Source of the DNA: an uncultured Prevotellaceae bacterium
Lineage (GTDB): Bacteria > Bacteroidota > Bacteroidia > Bacteroidales > Bacteroidaceae
Assembly (NCBI GenBank): GCA_902800185.1
Contig: CADCDK010000028.1
Location: 1 to 64,000, forward strand
Direction: 5' to 3'
Length of the DNA: 64,000 nucleotides
Shown piece by piece: positions 18,401-28,900 of this stretch. A model generated the notes under the pieces. The model did not search any database. It was given only the letters and a program-made list of their open reading frames with translations, and had not been told where the DNA came from. The position numbers and the translations under genes are program-made. Each line of letters starts with the position of its first letter. Position 1 is the stretch's first letter.

Positions 18401-21400
18401 CGGTCATTACTTCTGGCTATACGGGAACACGTTATAGCTTACTTCCGAAGGGAAAGGAGAATACTCCATATATCGGTCAAACAGCCTCCAATAAATTCCC
18501 GATGGTTCAGTTCTACGCCATCAATCCTGCCTATTTCGGACTGCAGCCTTGGACGGTTGAGGTAGAGGGAAGCCCGACCACACAGGTTACCTACACGGGT
18601 AGTGCGGCTCATGGATTGACAAGCGTCTATGATGGTGGTACCTTCTTCTTCGATTTGGATGTAACACCCTCTGCCAGTGACTTCTCGATGCCGACTTCTT
18701 CGGGAATTTCACCTGACATTGCAATCGATGCCACTAACCATGTCATTTCTGTGTCTTTTATTTCTATTAATAAGGTATATACCATAAATAATACAAATAG
18801 TGACCGCGGTGCTTTAACCTATGAACCCAGCAAGAGTACTAAGTTTGTTTGGAGTAGTGGAAAGAGTGGTGCTACCGCTTTGAATCCTTCAAACATCAAC
18901 CACCAATGGGTTCTCGTCCCCACAGGAATGAGCAACCAGTATTACCTTTATAATGTGGGTGCCGACAAGTTTGCCATTCCAACGGGTATTGCACAGAGCA
19001 GCCAGAACGCATGGGTGTTCAGTGATAATGCCGTAGCGGTGACACTCAATGCCCAGGATAATGGAACCGTCAAGATCAAGATGGCTACGACTCCTGTCAG
19101 CGGTACAAACCAGGCATGTATGGGAGTCTCCAATTTCTATACAGGTCCCATCATTAACTGGGATGACCAAGGTAGCGAATTCACAATCACAGCAGTTGAT
19201 GGCGACCAAAGTGCCGCCGCCAATGCTGCCGTTGCCAGACTGGTGAAGAGCCAGACCGCCCTCACGACCTATCCGCAAACGTCAGGATGGTATGCCATTC
19301 AGATCAAGAGCAAGACTGGCGCAGCCAGCTATGCAGGTCGTTACTTGCAGACCGCCTCAAGCCTGTATAACGATCTCTATCCCCTGACCTTCACAGGAGG
19401 CGTCGATGTGCAGCCCGCCATCACCGATCCGAGCTTCCTCACGTACATTGATTGTACCAGTTGGGATGTCAACACCTGGCAGTTGGCAGACGGCCGCTAC
19501 CTCGTGGACAATGGCTCGAACAAGTTCCCCACACCCTCTGGAACGCCGGGCAATGTGATTTGCGGCTATGATAACGGCAACTACTTCAAGGACAACAGCA
19601 ACTTCTACGCAGACCCGTATAACAGTGGCTCCAACTACTTCATCGGAGAAACGACCTATATGCGTACCGCTTATACCGTCTATCCCGTTGACCTTGCCAC
19701 GGCAGGTCTGGCAGCTTGGAAGGTTTCCATCTCCAACTCGGGCAGTAGCACACTGTTGACCTGCAGTCGAAATGATGTGAAGGGAGCAACCAGTGTTCAC
19801 AACAACGGTTGGTTCTTCTTGCCCGCCGATGTGACCCCCGAAGCTTCCGAGTTCACGATGGAAGGTATGGTGGGCACTCCCACTATTGACACAGAGAACA
19901 AGACCATTACGGTGACCTATAATCCGACTCTCTGTATGTTTGCTGAGGATATTGAGGTTATCCAGGGTAGCGAGACAACGGCTCCCGGCAACACCATGCA
20001 GGCCCTGTTGCGTCTGAAGGTCACTCCGTTTGCTTCCTGCACACCGACCCAGTTCAATATCACGACCAGGACAGGTGGCTTGTTCAAGGAGCTTTCCATC
20101 TACACCACTACCATCGACAATATCCATGCGGCAGGGGCCAACCCACAGAAGGTCGGTTCTCTCGAACTCAATGGCGATTTGTCTGATAGTGAAAGCGAGC
20201 TCGCGATTCCCATTGAGATGGCTGCCATGCAAGCTGACACTCCCCTTTACTTCTGGCTTGCTGCTGACATGATGGATAATCACGCTTATGAGACATTGTC
20301 CATCGATGCTGCCGTTAACTCTATTGACTACTCCAACGCTTACGGCTCCAATAGCTGTGAGCTCGGTTCACAGGGTGATCCCAACGGCGCGATGCGTGTC
20401 TTCAAGCAGCAGGCATTCCTGTGGACAGGTAGCAAGAGCAACACCCAATACTATCGTATTCCCACCATCATGAACACGGCCGACGGAGGCATCGTGGCAT
20501 TCACCGATGACCGTCATAACGTGACCAGTGACTTGGGCAACCATAAGATTGATGTGGTCGTGCGCAAGAGTATGGACAATGGTCTGACATGGGGTGAGGA
20601 GAAGTACATCGCCGTGGGCGACGGAACAACGGAAGCTGCATACGGCTTTGGCGACGCTGCCGTGGTGCGCACGCTGAGCGGCAAGCTCATCTGTCTGATG
20701 GCAGCCGGCCAGAAAGGCTTCTTCAGTGGTATGGAGCATGTAGGCTGTGTGACAAGTACCGACAATGGTGTGACATGGAGTGACATAACCGACATCTATG
20801 CAGATATCGACAAGGCTGGCCATGCCATCACATCTGGATTCCCCACCGCCGGTAAGGGTGTCACCTTCTCGAATGGTCGTGTGGCATTTGCCATGAACGG
20901 CATGCTGAATGGCGGCGTTGTTGAGTACGTCCTTTATTCCGACGATGAGGGCGCAACCTGGAAGTTGGGCACCGAATCCATCTTCACGGGAGCCGACGAG
21001 TCGAAGCTGGAAATCATGAACGACAACTCGCTGCTCGTCTCCGTGCGTCGTGGTAGTTTCAACTCCATGGCAAACCGCGGCTACAACCGCACGACGGGTG
21101 ATGCTTCGGGTGATGGTATCAACACTTGGGGCGTACAAGGCGTCTGGAATGATGAGATGAACGCCAACGGCTGTAACGCCGACATCCTCTACTACAGCCG
21201 TAGTATCGATGGAGACCGCGACATCATGCTCCACACCTTGACGAAGAATTATGTAAGCCATCGTCTGGATCTGCGCCTGTGCATGAGTCTGGACCAGGGC
21301 AGGAACTGGGTGGAGGTTTGTCAGGTACAGCCTGGCTATGCCGCCTATAGTTCGATGCAGAAGCTTGCCAACGGTGACCTCGCCATCATCTACGAGGACG

Positions 21401-22608
21401 GTAGTATTGGCAACAAGGACCAGCATGACTGCTACGCCATCAACTACATCGTCATCTCCAAGGAGGAGATTGATGCCATGTACGAGAATGCCTATGCTGT
21501 CTTCAATGAGGAGAGTTTCTACAACCCGCTGGGCTTTGACCAGTCAAAGACTTACGTCTTCAGTAACGAGGGCAACGGCAAGTATATCAGTCAGCAGGCA
21601 GAAGCACAGACAAGCTATGCCAAGGTGACGGAGAACAAGGCCGAGGCTGCCGAGTTCGTACTCATACCAGTGCTTGCTACAAGAGGCAACTACTATATGT
21701 ACGACATCAAGAGCGGCAACTATCTCGTGCCCGATAATACCAATATCCATCTGAACACTTCTCGTTGGAGCTGGACAACTAACCCCACTGCCGTTAAGGT
21801 GCGCCAGAATGCTTCTCATAACAATAACTATGTATTAGGTGCCAACTGCGCTGCTAATGGTGAGTTCAACAGCGTTGTCAGCGGTGACTACTTAGCCAAC
21901 TTCCAGCAGAGCTCACCGAGTCTCGCGCTCAACCACTGGGTAATCGAACAGGGCGAGGGCGAAGCTATTGTTGAGATGAACAAGATGACCGATGGCATCA
22001 AGGATCTCGTAGAGACAGCTTCCCTCATGGGCACGCAGTTGCAATACACCGCTACGGTGGGCAGTGCCGCTCGTGGAACAGTTGTCGTTCCGTTTGAGGC
22101 CGATGTCACGGGTGATGTAGAGGCATACACGCTGAGTGAACTCTCCGATAATAAGGTGAGGGGCACGCTTGTGGAGACCATCGCGGCCAACCAGCCTGTG
22201 CTTCTGAAGAACTCCGGTACGCTCGTGCTGACCGCCAAGGCGGGAACCCTGGAGTACAGATCAACTCCTGAAGAGGGCCTGCTGAAAGGCGTTTATGAGA
22301 CGGGAATGGCTCCCATCGGATCTTACGTGCTGCAGAAGCAGAATGACCTGGTAGCATTCTACAAGGTTACGGATGCAGACCACCAGCCCACAATCAGGCC
22401 GTTCCGTGCCTATCTGGATGCTCCGAGCACTGCCCGTGTGCTTTCCATCGGCTTTGACGATGAGTTGACGGGCATCGGTAGTTTGAGTCCCAATGCCTCT
22501 TCAGAGGTTGAAGGAAGTTACTACACTCTCGACGGCCGTAAGCTGACGGGCAAGCCCGTTCAGCGTGGTGTCTATGTCGTGAACGGAAAAAAGGTTGTCA
22601 TCAAATAA
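12496..22608 (+). CDS. Giant secreted mucinase-like protein: M60 peptidase + GH95 fucosidase + GH33 sialidase
   Basis: This 3370-aa protein starts with a signal peptide ([20 protein letters not shown]) and a trefoil-like region. Residues ~205-600 are an M60/enhancin-type peptidase with HEQGH at 473-477 and the third zinc ligand E490 in TTEISNN. Residues ~953-1699 are a GH95 alpha-L-fucosidase with [12 protein letters not shown], the Glu of EYSPEHG and the Asp of [12 protein letters not shown]. Several beta-rich modules (~1715-2480) follow, then a sialidase-associated N-domain (~2485-2630) and a GH33 exo-sialidase (~2630-2990) with RIP, four Asp boxes ([32 protein letters not shown]) and FTDDR. 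The tail ends [13 protein letters not shown], a type IX-like sorting end. All catalytic residues I can place are intact. It likely attacks sialylated, fucosylated mucins at the cell surface. Confidence 0.9.
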   Translation: MKQKYLFLLMSLLFLLSGVQTSQATITTGYYRVVSYNGKYLTENTNNHSLVCSDLVEGNYSQVWYLAADGGTNVSIKNALTDRYIYWIDDDGHFYTDPSTRNFTVGENNDVFTFHIEWEYVGLHCDDNQNVVYYSISEAKSKWTLEPVTVDDAALTAQKNATSEASTSDLLKVFTSTACTELKSGYNEGDLAALPASVQALATKINNNSWATYAGWTKTEKSFRIADYKAYSSHTRWANILNFDYSFGRLTNPTGIYVEAGDYIQVYVGAIPSGETVKLEVAGAGQSSGSVYTLHEGMNTLLMAAAGNCFVNYEVDNTTNGGTPYKALSTYADVTVHIEGGTVQGYLDLTKGDTNFDWAAMKAYLFKKAAICLKSQTHVFNIHKDRLVSAIGADDKVVEMMTAWQQVAELEDRLIAREDFDDYCNNTFSVTTLDGSGNPHAKGYGTYYHEGGDGVLNVDQLMQYMGGLWTIAHEQGHNRQKLIKMAGTTEISNNMFSNAILDWQGRFTSRVNNIQDSYNRWQQGLSWPERLANDGTWECLHLYTQLYQYFHQAGFNTDFYPNLFRALRTDPMVIHGEDQFTYASEDYLKFYKKCCDVSGLDLTEFFEVYGFFTLPPAQESKTLGGITTTSYYTVPDYTTSYVYVTQEMINEVKAYVAAKNYPKCNLIFIEDRVTAPLATYEGHTDGEKRQLGQQDNVTAFGQVGETGQYTTFGDECSAYTYQVGDNYVTMTGTGAVGFKVYDSTGKLRGVYNTYHFTLPDGIGTGYTIKAAAGNGTDVDATLDASETWYYIQMQNGGGVLASQGEGNLLITAEVQKAQKDAQLWKKIATDENHFMLVTRGGQTMYYDSSASRFKTTATPTVGYAFQIVETTNSTYSGYEIYVDDLGSSNAYLNQWGGAGIGKQLGCWSKGDANNPMRFIPEDEMIFKDVKPSAIAEVTLSGTTSWTPTNKHTLWYTQPATVWMTSTLPIGNGQFGGCIMGGVKRDEVQFNDKTLWWGHVGDLVANGSYGSYVNFGNLYITSTDEELTEATNYRRWLDIDEARAGVAYTANGVDYNREYICSNPDKVIAIRYTASETGKINENLILFNQNGGEPTYTVADGVGQAVFTGAMKRTGTTNDESYYCQMKVVATGGTITANEGGINVSEADEMVIYLFGGTNFSPDNDDYLYPAEQLPANVQTPIAAAVSKGYESILADHVADYKSLYDRCALNITSASNNVPTPQLISNFAADDANNLLLEEMYFCYGRYLMIGSSRGVDLPSNLQGIWNDNNSPGWNSDIHANINVQMNYWPAEVTNLSELHMPFLNYIKREACDRSQWQRNATTYAGQTKGWTLSTENNIYGSGSNWMKNYTIANAWYCMHLWQHYRYTLDTDYLRDVALPAMRSCCEYWMERLVLASDGTYECPNEYSPEHGPGSENATAHSQQLVWDLFNNTLQAYEVLNITNDAAFLTDLQNKFAKLDKGTATEVVNGQTLLREWKYTSQNNVSSYSNHRHLSHLMGLYPGTQIADDADPIIYQAAVNSLNARGYEGTGWSMGWKINCHARAKDGDRCQSLLKTALHIQTYTGNSQGGGIYENLWDAHTPYQIDGNFGATSGMAEMLLQSHQDKLELLPALPSMWNEGSVTGLRAIGNFTVDLAWKNGVATTVSITSNSGQTAVVKYKNVSDRFDITCDGQAVQFTKINNNEISFPTVAGKTYQMVAPAAVTVGTQVSSEEAIVSGKAYILKTGAGRYITDNGTDYDVPNSENSSTKASVYFLIKNDDGTWKIKNYYTGKYWGIPVYDTALTPAEEASAGAWSLNFSNGVAYPSAPDANNTVRGIDRSSQKVWGYSTGTNMNHQVYIYEIPDVSVLTSPVNITSGWYHIKWVDTNNDTSTDYAAADVAGKYVRNYPTDITVDSQQYPLYLGDAPTDNDAAAASLVYFEKSTGGGSGVEGYLRSANGHYVTPTGAASASASSQNYIIYFSKNSYPNNSVITSGYTGTRYSLLPKGKENTPYIGQTASNKFPMVQFYAINPAYFGLQPWTVEVEGSPTTQVTYTGSAAHGLTSVYDGGTFFFDLDVTPSASDFSMPTSSGISPDIAIDATNHVISVSFISINKVYTINNTNSDRGALTYEPSKSTKFVWSSGKSGATALNPSNINHQWVLVPTGMSNQYYLYNVGADKFAIPTGIAQSSQNAWVFSDNAVAVTLNAQDNGTVKIKMATTPVSGTNQACMGVSNFYTGPIINWDDQGSEFTITAVDGDQSAAANAAVARLVKSQTALTTYPQTSGWYAIQIKSKTGAASYAGRYLQTASSLYNDLYPLTFTGGVDVQPAITDPSFLTYIDCTSWDVNTWQLADGRYLVDNGSNKFPTPSGTPGNVICGYDNGNYFKDNSNFYADPYNSGSNYFIGETTYMRTAYTVYPVDLATAGLAAWKVSISNSGSSTLLTCSRNDVKGATSVHNNGWFFLPADVTPEASEFTMEGMVGTPTIDTENKTITVTYNPTLCMFAEDIEVIQGSETTAPGNTMQALLRLKVTPFASCTPTQFNITTRTGGLFKELSIYTTTIDNIHAAGANPQKVGSLELNGDLSDSESELAIPIEMAAMQADTPLYFWLAADMMDNHAYETLSIDAAVNSIDYSNAYGSNSCELGSQGDPNGAMRVFKQQAFLWTGSKSNTQYYRIPTIMNTADGGIVAFTDDRHNVTSDLGNHKIDVVVRKSMDNGLTWGEEKYIAVGDGTTEAAYGFGDAAVVRTLSGKLICLMAAGQKGFFSGMEHVGCVTSTDNGVTWSDITDIYADIDKAGHAITSGFPTAGKGVTFSNGRVAFAMNGMLNGGVVEYVLYSDDEGATWKLGTESIFTGADESKLEIMNDNSLLVSVRRGSFNSMANRGYNRTTGDASGDGINTWGVQGVWNDEMNANGCNADILYYSRSIDGDRDIMLHTLTKNYVSHRLDLRLCMSLDQGRNWVEVCQVQPGYAAYSSMQKLANGDLAIIYEDGSIGNKDQHDCYAINYIVISKEEIDAMYENAYAVFNEESFYNPLGFDQSKTYVFSNEGNGKYISQQAEAQTSYAKVTENKAEAAEFVLIPVLATRGNYYMYDIKSGNYLVPDNTNIHLNTSRWSWTTNPTAVKVRQNASHNNNYVLGANCAANGEFNSVVSGDYLANFQQSSPSLALNHWVIEQGEGEAIVEMNKMTDGIKDLVETASLMGTQLQYTATVGSAARGTVVVPFEADVTGDVEAYTLSELSDNKVRGTLVETIAANQPVLLKNSGTLVLTAKAGTLEYRSTPEEGLLKGVYETGMAPIGSYVLQKQNDLVAFYKVTDADHQPTIRPFRAYLDAPSTARVLSIGFDDELTGIGSLSPNASSEVEGSYYTLDGRKLTGKPVQRGVYVVNGKKVVIK
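19441..19590 (+). repeat. Inter-gene repeat segment, copy in giant gene 1
   Basis: These 150 bases differ at only 2 positions from 27386-27535 in giant gene 2, in the middle of a longer homologous block (about 19250-19740 and 27210-27700). Confidence 0.85.
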
Positions 22609-22620
22609 AAACATGAAGAT

Positions 22621-22796
22621 ATGAAAAAGAGGAAATATTGCACACCGAGTGTGAAGACCCGTAGTTTGGGCGAAGTGCTCATGCTGATTCTCCCGAAACG
22701 CCAGTGAGCGAGACGCCAGCAGATCCGAATGGCGAGGTGCTTTCCCGAGAGGGAGCCTCCAATCTCCCAACCCATTCCAGTGTCTGGGATGATTAA
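22621..22796 (+). pseudogene. Small ORF behind giant gene 1, frame broken after codon 23
   Basis: ATG 22621 opens MKKRKYCTPSVKTRSLGEV... and stops at 22707 after 28 codons. A second frame, offset by -1 and lacking a start, continues SPETPVSETPADPNGEVLSR... to TAA 22796. Compared with the copy behind the second giant gene, 4 bases (ACGT) are missing after GCTGATT; restoring them would give a 59-aa protein. Small proteins of this type (MKKxKYxTP... with acidic Asp-rich end) occur behind large secreted proteins in Prevotella; their role is unknown. Confidence 0.5.
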
Positions 22797-22838
22797 TTAA
22801 GAATCAAGAGAGTATTTCATGATACTCATATGAATGGG

Positions 22839-22877
22839 GGATGTGTCATAAAATCGTGTGACACATCCTCTTTTTTT
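22839..22877 (+). terminator. Rho-independent terminator after giant gene 1
   Basis: Stem GGATGTGTCA/TGACACATCC (22839-22848, 22859-22868) is followed by C-T7. It closes the first giant transcription unit before the next promoter. Confidence 0.85.
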
Positions 22878-22889
22878 ATGCTAAATTCT

Positions 22890-22919
22890 TTTGTCAGCTG
22901 TTTTTTTTTCTTAACTTTG
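22890..22919 (+). promoter_or_regulatory. Promoter of the 2514-aa giant gene
   Basis: TTTG at 22890-22893 and TAACTTTG at 22912-22919 are 18 bases apart, 50 bases upstream of the start codon. With the terminator just before it, this makes the second giant gene its own unit. Confidence 0.7.
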
Positions 22920-22969
22920 TAACCTATTATGCATTATACAGCTAACTAACAACAAATGATTATCCTGAT

Positions 22970-25900
22970 ATGAAACAGAAGTGTTTATTTCTCCTGGTGT
23001 TCATGCTTTTCTTGTTGAATGGCATGCAGATACCGCAGGTAAAGGCGCAGACCGAGTCTTCACCGACGAATCTTCTTCTTCCTAAACCCCAACAGTTGAG
23101 CGAGAATGGAGCATCATTCATGCTGAATCGTGATGTTCATCTGACCGACCCCACGGGCTCTGAGCTGTTAGCCACCCTCTTTACAACAGCGGAGGAAGCC
23201 CCAGCTACGGTCACTGTCAACCTGGTTGATGCGGCCACCCTTGGCACCTTCGACTATACGCTGGCCGGTTTCGACAATGAGGGTTACAAGCTCAATGTTG
23301 CCACTGATGCCATCACCATCACGGCCGTTACAAAGACGGGCGTCATCCGCGCGGCGCAGACACTCATGCAGCTGGCTGCCGCTGCCGATGGAGCCTATAT
23401 CCAGGGTGTGGATATCACCGACTACCCGGCTTTCAAACTGCGTGGCTACATGCACGATGTAGGCCGCTCATTCATCAGCTTCGACGAGCTGAAGAAGGAG
23501 ATCGACCTGCTCGCCCGTTTCAAGGTCAATGTCTTCCATTGGCATCTGACTGATAACCAGGGCTTCCGTTTCGAGAGCAAGGTGTATCCCCAGCTCAACC
23601 AGGCATCCAACATGACACGCTTTGCCGGTAGCTACTATACACAAGAACAATGTACAGAGCTGGAGGCATACGCCGCCGAGCGAGGTGTCATCGTCATCCC
23701 TGAGATAGACATGCCCGGCCATTCCACGGCTTTCACCAATGCCATGGGCTATACGATGAGCAGCGATGCCGGAAAGGTGGCACTGAAGGCTTTGCTTTCA
23801 GAGCTGGCCGCCGCCTTCCCCCTTGCTCCCTACATCCACATGGGAGCTGACGAGGCTGGAACTACCGCCGCTTTTGTCAACGAGATGTCGCAGTACATCA
23901 AGGAGACGTTGGGCCGTAAGTGCATTGTGTGGAACCCCATCAGTGGCGTGAGCATCAGCACCTCCACGCTGCCTTATATCGACATGACGGAGATGTGGAG
24001 CACCAGTGGCAGAAAGATTGACGGTGTTCCTAACATTGACTGTCGTTACAACTACATCAACCACTTCGACGTGTTTGCCGACCTTGTGGGCATCTACAAG
24101 AGCAATGTCTATTACGCCCAGCAGGGCAGCAGCGAGGTGGCAGGTGCCATCACCGCTATCTGGAACGACCGCAAGACGGCCACGGAGACCGACATCATCA
24201 GTCAGAACGGACTCTATGCCCATGCCCTTGCTACGGCAGAACGTGGCTGGATGGGAGGGGGCAACCAGTATATCGAGGTCGGCGGTACCACTCTGCCCAA
24301 CAGTGGCAGCGAGTACGAGGAGTTTGTGGACTGGGAACGTCGTTTCCTCCACTACAAGGACACTTGGCTCAGCGAGGAACCCATCCCCTACGTCAAGCAG
24401 ACCAACGTGAAGTGGCGCATCACACAGGCCTTCCCCAACGGCGGTACGGCATCCGCGGTATTCCCGCCTGAGACGGCCACCGACGATATCCTGCCCGACC
24501 AGTTCGCATACGAAGGAAAGACCTATACGACAAGTATGGCCACTGGTGCCGGCATCTACCTGCGCCATGTGTGGGGAACCACCGTTCCCGCTTTCTACAG
24601 TAGTCCGGCACTGAACACCACCGCCTACGCATGGACCTACGTCTATTCGCCCACGGAACAGACGGCTGGCGCCCTCATCGAGTTCCAGAATTACAGTCGC
24701 TCGGAGAACGACAAAGCACCCGATGCAGGTAACTGGGACCGCAAGGGCTCGCGCATCTGGGTGAACGGCGAGGAGGTACTGCCTCCGACGTGGACCAACA
24801 GCGGCAAGAACATCAACAGCGAGGTGGACCTCGGCAACGAGAACTTCCCCGCGCGCGAACCTATATCTATTCATCTGAACGCAGGCTGGAACAAGGTGCT
24901 GCTCAAGCTGCCCTACGTCAGTGCCAGCAACATTCGCCTGAACAAGTGGATGTTCACGTTTGTGCTTACTGATGCCACGGGACGCAATGCCCTCGATGGT
25001 ATCGTGTACTCGCCCATACAGAGCTTGGATGAAAACGTGGAAGGCGTGGTGTCCCTGATTGGCGAGGTGAAGCAATATGTCAACGAGAACTGTGGCACGG
25101 CCATCGGCTATTATCCCCTGAGCGCGGCTGCCACGCTGATGTCCAAGGTGGAGGAGATTGAGGGAACCCTGCAGGAAAGCATGACCGCCGTAGAGCGCGA
25201 GGCACAGGTAACGGCGTTGGAAGCCGCCTTCACGACCTTCAAGAACGGACTTAGCAGTCAAGCTATCAACCAGCCCCTTCCCAGCACGTTGAACGAAAAG
25301 CATTACTACACGCTCTGCACCCCCCTGCGCGGCACACGCTATGTCACCGCCACGGGAACGGCGACTGAACTGGCCGGCGCAACAAGCGTGACGGATGCTT
25401 CCTATTGGAAGTTCGTGACGCGCACTGATGGTACATTCGACATTGTCAACGCCATCAATGGAAGCTACATTTCTCCCAGCGCGGCGAACAACAATGCGCT
25501 GATGACGCAGGCGTCACAGCCTTCATCAGGTTGGACCCTGAGCAAGGCGGCTACGGCAGGTTATGTTATCATTTCCTCGGGATCGTGCCAGTTCAACCAG
25601 ACGAATAATAGTAGTTCCGCCCTTTCCGGAGCCTACAGGGTCTTTAACTGGGGCGGCGGCAATAATACATCAGACACGGGTTGCCAGTATCTGATAGAGG
25701 AAGCCGACGTGAACTTCGATGGCAACGACGTTCTGGATGGAGGCTCGACATCGGATGGAACACGGGTTCTTACCGTGGGCAGTCAGGTGACGACCGAAGC
25801 GGGCATCACCAGTGGCAAGGTCTATATCCTGAAGACGGGAGCTGACCGCTACATCACCGACAACGGAACGAATTATGATGTGCCGAACACTGCCAACTCT

Positions 25901-28900
25901 CCCACGGAGGCGAGTGCCTACTACCTCATATCGAATGGAAACGGCACATGGAAAATCAAGAACTATCACACGGGAAAGTATTGGGGCGTTCCTGTATATA
26001 ATTCGAATTTAGCATCTGTGGAAGAGGCTTCTGCCGGTGCATGGTCGCTGAATGTCAGTGGTGGAGTTGCCTATCCTTCTGCGCTCGATGCCGGTAACAC
26101 GGCACGAGGCATTGACCGTTCCGGTGGAAAGGTTTGGAGCTATACAGTAGGAAATAATAACAACCATAAAGTATATATCTACGAGGTATCCCTGTCCACG
26201 GCTGCTGCCTTCGATGAGTTTTCCGGCAAGGACATCCGGGTGGGAACAACTCCCGAATCGACTATTTCCACGGGTACCTGGTATGTGATGTCACAGCGTT
26301 CACGTACCACCTATGTTTATGAGGATGCGTCGAGCCACACCTTGAAGCATACCCTGAACAAGCCCGGTGGTCTGGCTACTACCAACGCCAACTACCTGAT
26401 TCGTCTTGTTACTGGCACTGACGGCAAATATTACCTGCAAAACGGCCTTGGCAACTATGTGGGGCAGATTACAGCAAGCACCAACGCGCCTACTACGGCT
26501 ATGAAGGATATGCAGCACACCGTGGCCAAGATCAGTGGTGCCAATGGACACTACTATATACAGTGCGTTGCGAACAATGTCGTCCTTGATGCCAACGACT
26601 TCACGTATGGCGATCCTTCCACCGTTGTGGGGTGGGGCACAACGCCTCCCACAAGTACCGGCGGCAACAACGACTGGGCGTTCTATCCCATAGAATTGGT
26701 TGATTCGTGGGTGCCCACGGTGGCCGAGGTCTATACCATCAACAACACGAAATCGAGCAACCGTGGTGCCTTGGTATATGATGGCTCATCGAAGAATGTC
26801 GGTCTGGTGGCCAGTGCAAGTCTCAATGCCACGAATGCCAATCACCAGTGGGTGCTCTGTCCTACAGGTACCGAGAAACAATATTATCTCTACAACGTAG
26901 GTGCTGGTAAGTTTGCTATTCCTACCGCCATCGGCGAGAGCGCAAGCAATGCTTGGGTATTCAGCGATGACGCTGTGGCGGTGACCCTCTCTGTTCAAGG
27001 TGACGGAACATATCGGATTAAGATGGCAAAGGATCCTATCAGTGGCACCAATCAGGCCGTGATAGGCGTTAACCAGAATACTGCTATCAAAGTCTTCAAC
27101 TACAATGACGCGGGCAGCGACTTCACCTTTACCAAGGTGGACGGAGCCAACCAGAGTGTTGCAGCCAATGCCGCCGTTGCCAAGTTGGTGAAGAACCAAA
27201 CGGCCCTCACGAGCTATCCGCAAACGTCAGGATGGTATGCCATTCAGATTAAGAGTAGGAATGGTGCTGCCAGCTATGTAGGTCGCTACCTGCAGGCCGC
27301 CGCGAGCCTGTATAACGATTTGTATCCCCTGACCTTTACGGGAGGTGTTGATGTGCAGCCCGCCATCACCGACCCGAGCTTCCTCACGTACATTGATTGT
27401 ACCAGCTGGGATGTCAACACCTGGCAGTTGGCAGACGGCCGCTACCTGGTGGACAATGGCTCGAACAAGTTCCCCACACCCTCTGGAACGCCGGGCAATG
27501 TGATTTGCGGCTATGATAACGGCAACTACTTCAAGAATAGCAATAACTTCTACGCAGACCCGTATAACAGCGGCACCAACTACTTCATTGGAGAGACGAC
27601 CACTATGCGTACCGCCTATACCGTCTATCCCATCGACCTTGCCACGGCAGGTCTGGCTGCTTGGAAGGTTTCCATCTCCAACTCGGGCAGTAGCACGCAG
27701 TTGACTTGCAACCGTGCGGACGTGAATGGACAGAGCTCTGTCTATCATGGTGGTTGGTTCTTCCTGCCCGCCGATGTGACACCGGTAGCCTCGGATTTCT
27801 CCATGGAAGGCATGATTGGCGCTCCTGTGTTCGACGCGGAGAACAAGACTATCACCGTGACCTATGATCCCAGCATCAGCTTCTTGCCGGGTGATGTCAA
27901 TATCGTCCAAGGCCATGAAACGACAGGTAGGGGCAATACCATGCAGGCCCTGCTGCGTGCGAAGGTCACGCCGTTTACTTCCTGCACACCGACCCAGTTC
28001 AACGTGACGCTTTCGGGTGCAGAACAGCTCGACAAGGTGGCTATCTATGCAACCACCATCGACGAGATTCAGGCTGAAGGTGCCAATCCCGTGAAGATAG
28101 GTGAGGCCGCCGCAGCCAACGGAGCTATAGAAATTGCTGTGGATGCCTCTGAGCATGCAGCGGGAACCACTCTCTACTATTGGATTACCGCCGACGTGAA
28201 AGCCGATGCCACAGAGCTGGAGACTGTTGACGCGTCTTTGAACTCCATTGCATACACCAATGCCCATGAAGGTAATACCTGCGACCTTTCCTCGGTTGGC
28301 AACCCCGATGGCGTGATGCGCATCTACAAGCAGCAGGCATTCCTGTGGACGGCAAGCCATACCCAAACCAGATACTATCGTATTCCCACCATCCTGACCA
28401 CGGCCGATGGCGGTATCGTAGCATTAACCGATTTCCGCTACGACAACACTGAGGACCTGGGCAAGCCTGCCTCGGGACACAAGATCGACGTGATGATGCG
28501 CAAGAGTATGGATAACGGTGCTACATGGTCGGCAGAGCAGGCGGTGGCTGTCGGTGACGGCTCCACAGTAGCAGGCTATGGCTACGGCGACCCGGCTATC
28601 GTGCGCACGAACAGCGGCAAGCTCATTTGCCTGATGGCAGCGGGCAAGAACAGCTATCCCAACGGGATGCTTCACATGGCCTACGCGGAAAGTACCGACA
28701 ATGGCGCTACATGGACCGCCCCCGCTGACATCTTCAATGATATTGACAAGGGCGGAGTGACATTCCAGTCAGTCTTTACGACCGCTGGTAAGGGTATCAC
28801 CTTCTCCAACGGACGTGTGGCTTTCGCCATGAACGGAAAGGTGAACGGAACCACCAACGACTATATCCTCTATTCCGATGATGAGGGAGCCTCGTGGAAA

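Noticed and set aside
20368-21426. Long antisense frame (352 codons) across the GH33 part of giant gene 1
   Set aside because: It lies wholly inside a domain with clear sialidase motifs on the plus strand; such mirror frames follow from the codon bias.
23798-25303. Antisense frame of 501 codons across the GH20 region
   Set aside because: The plus strand has the GH20 catalytic motif here; the antisense product has no recognisable domain.
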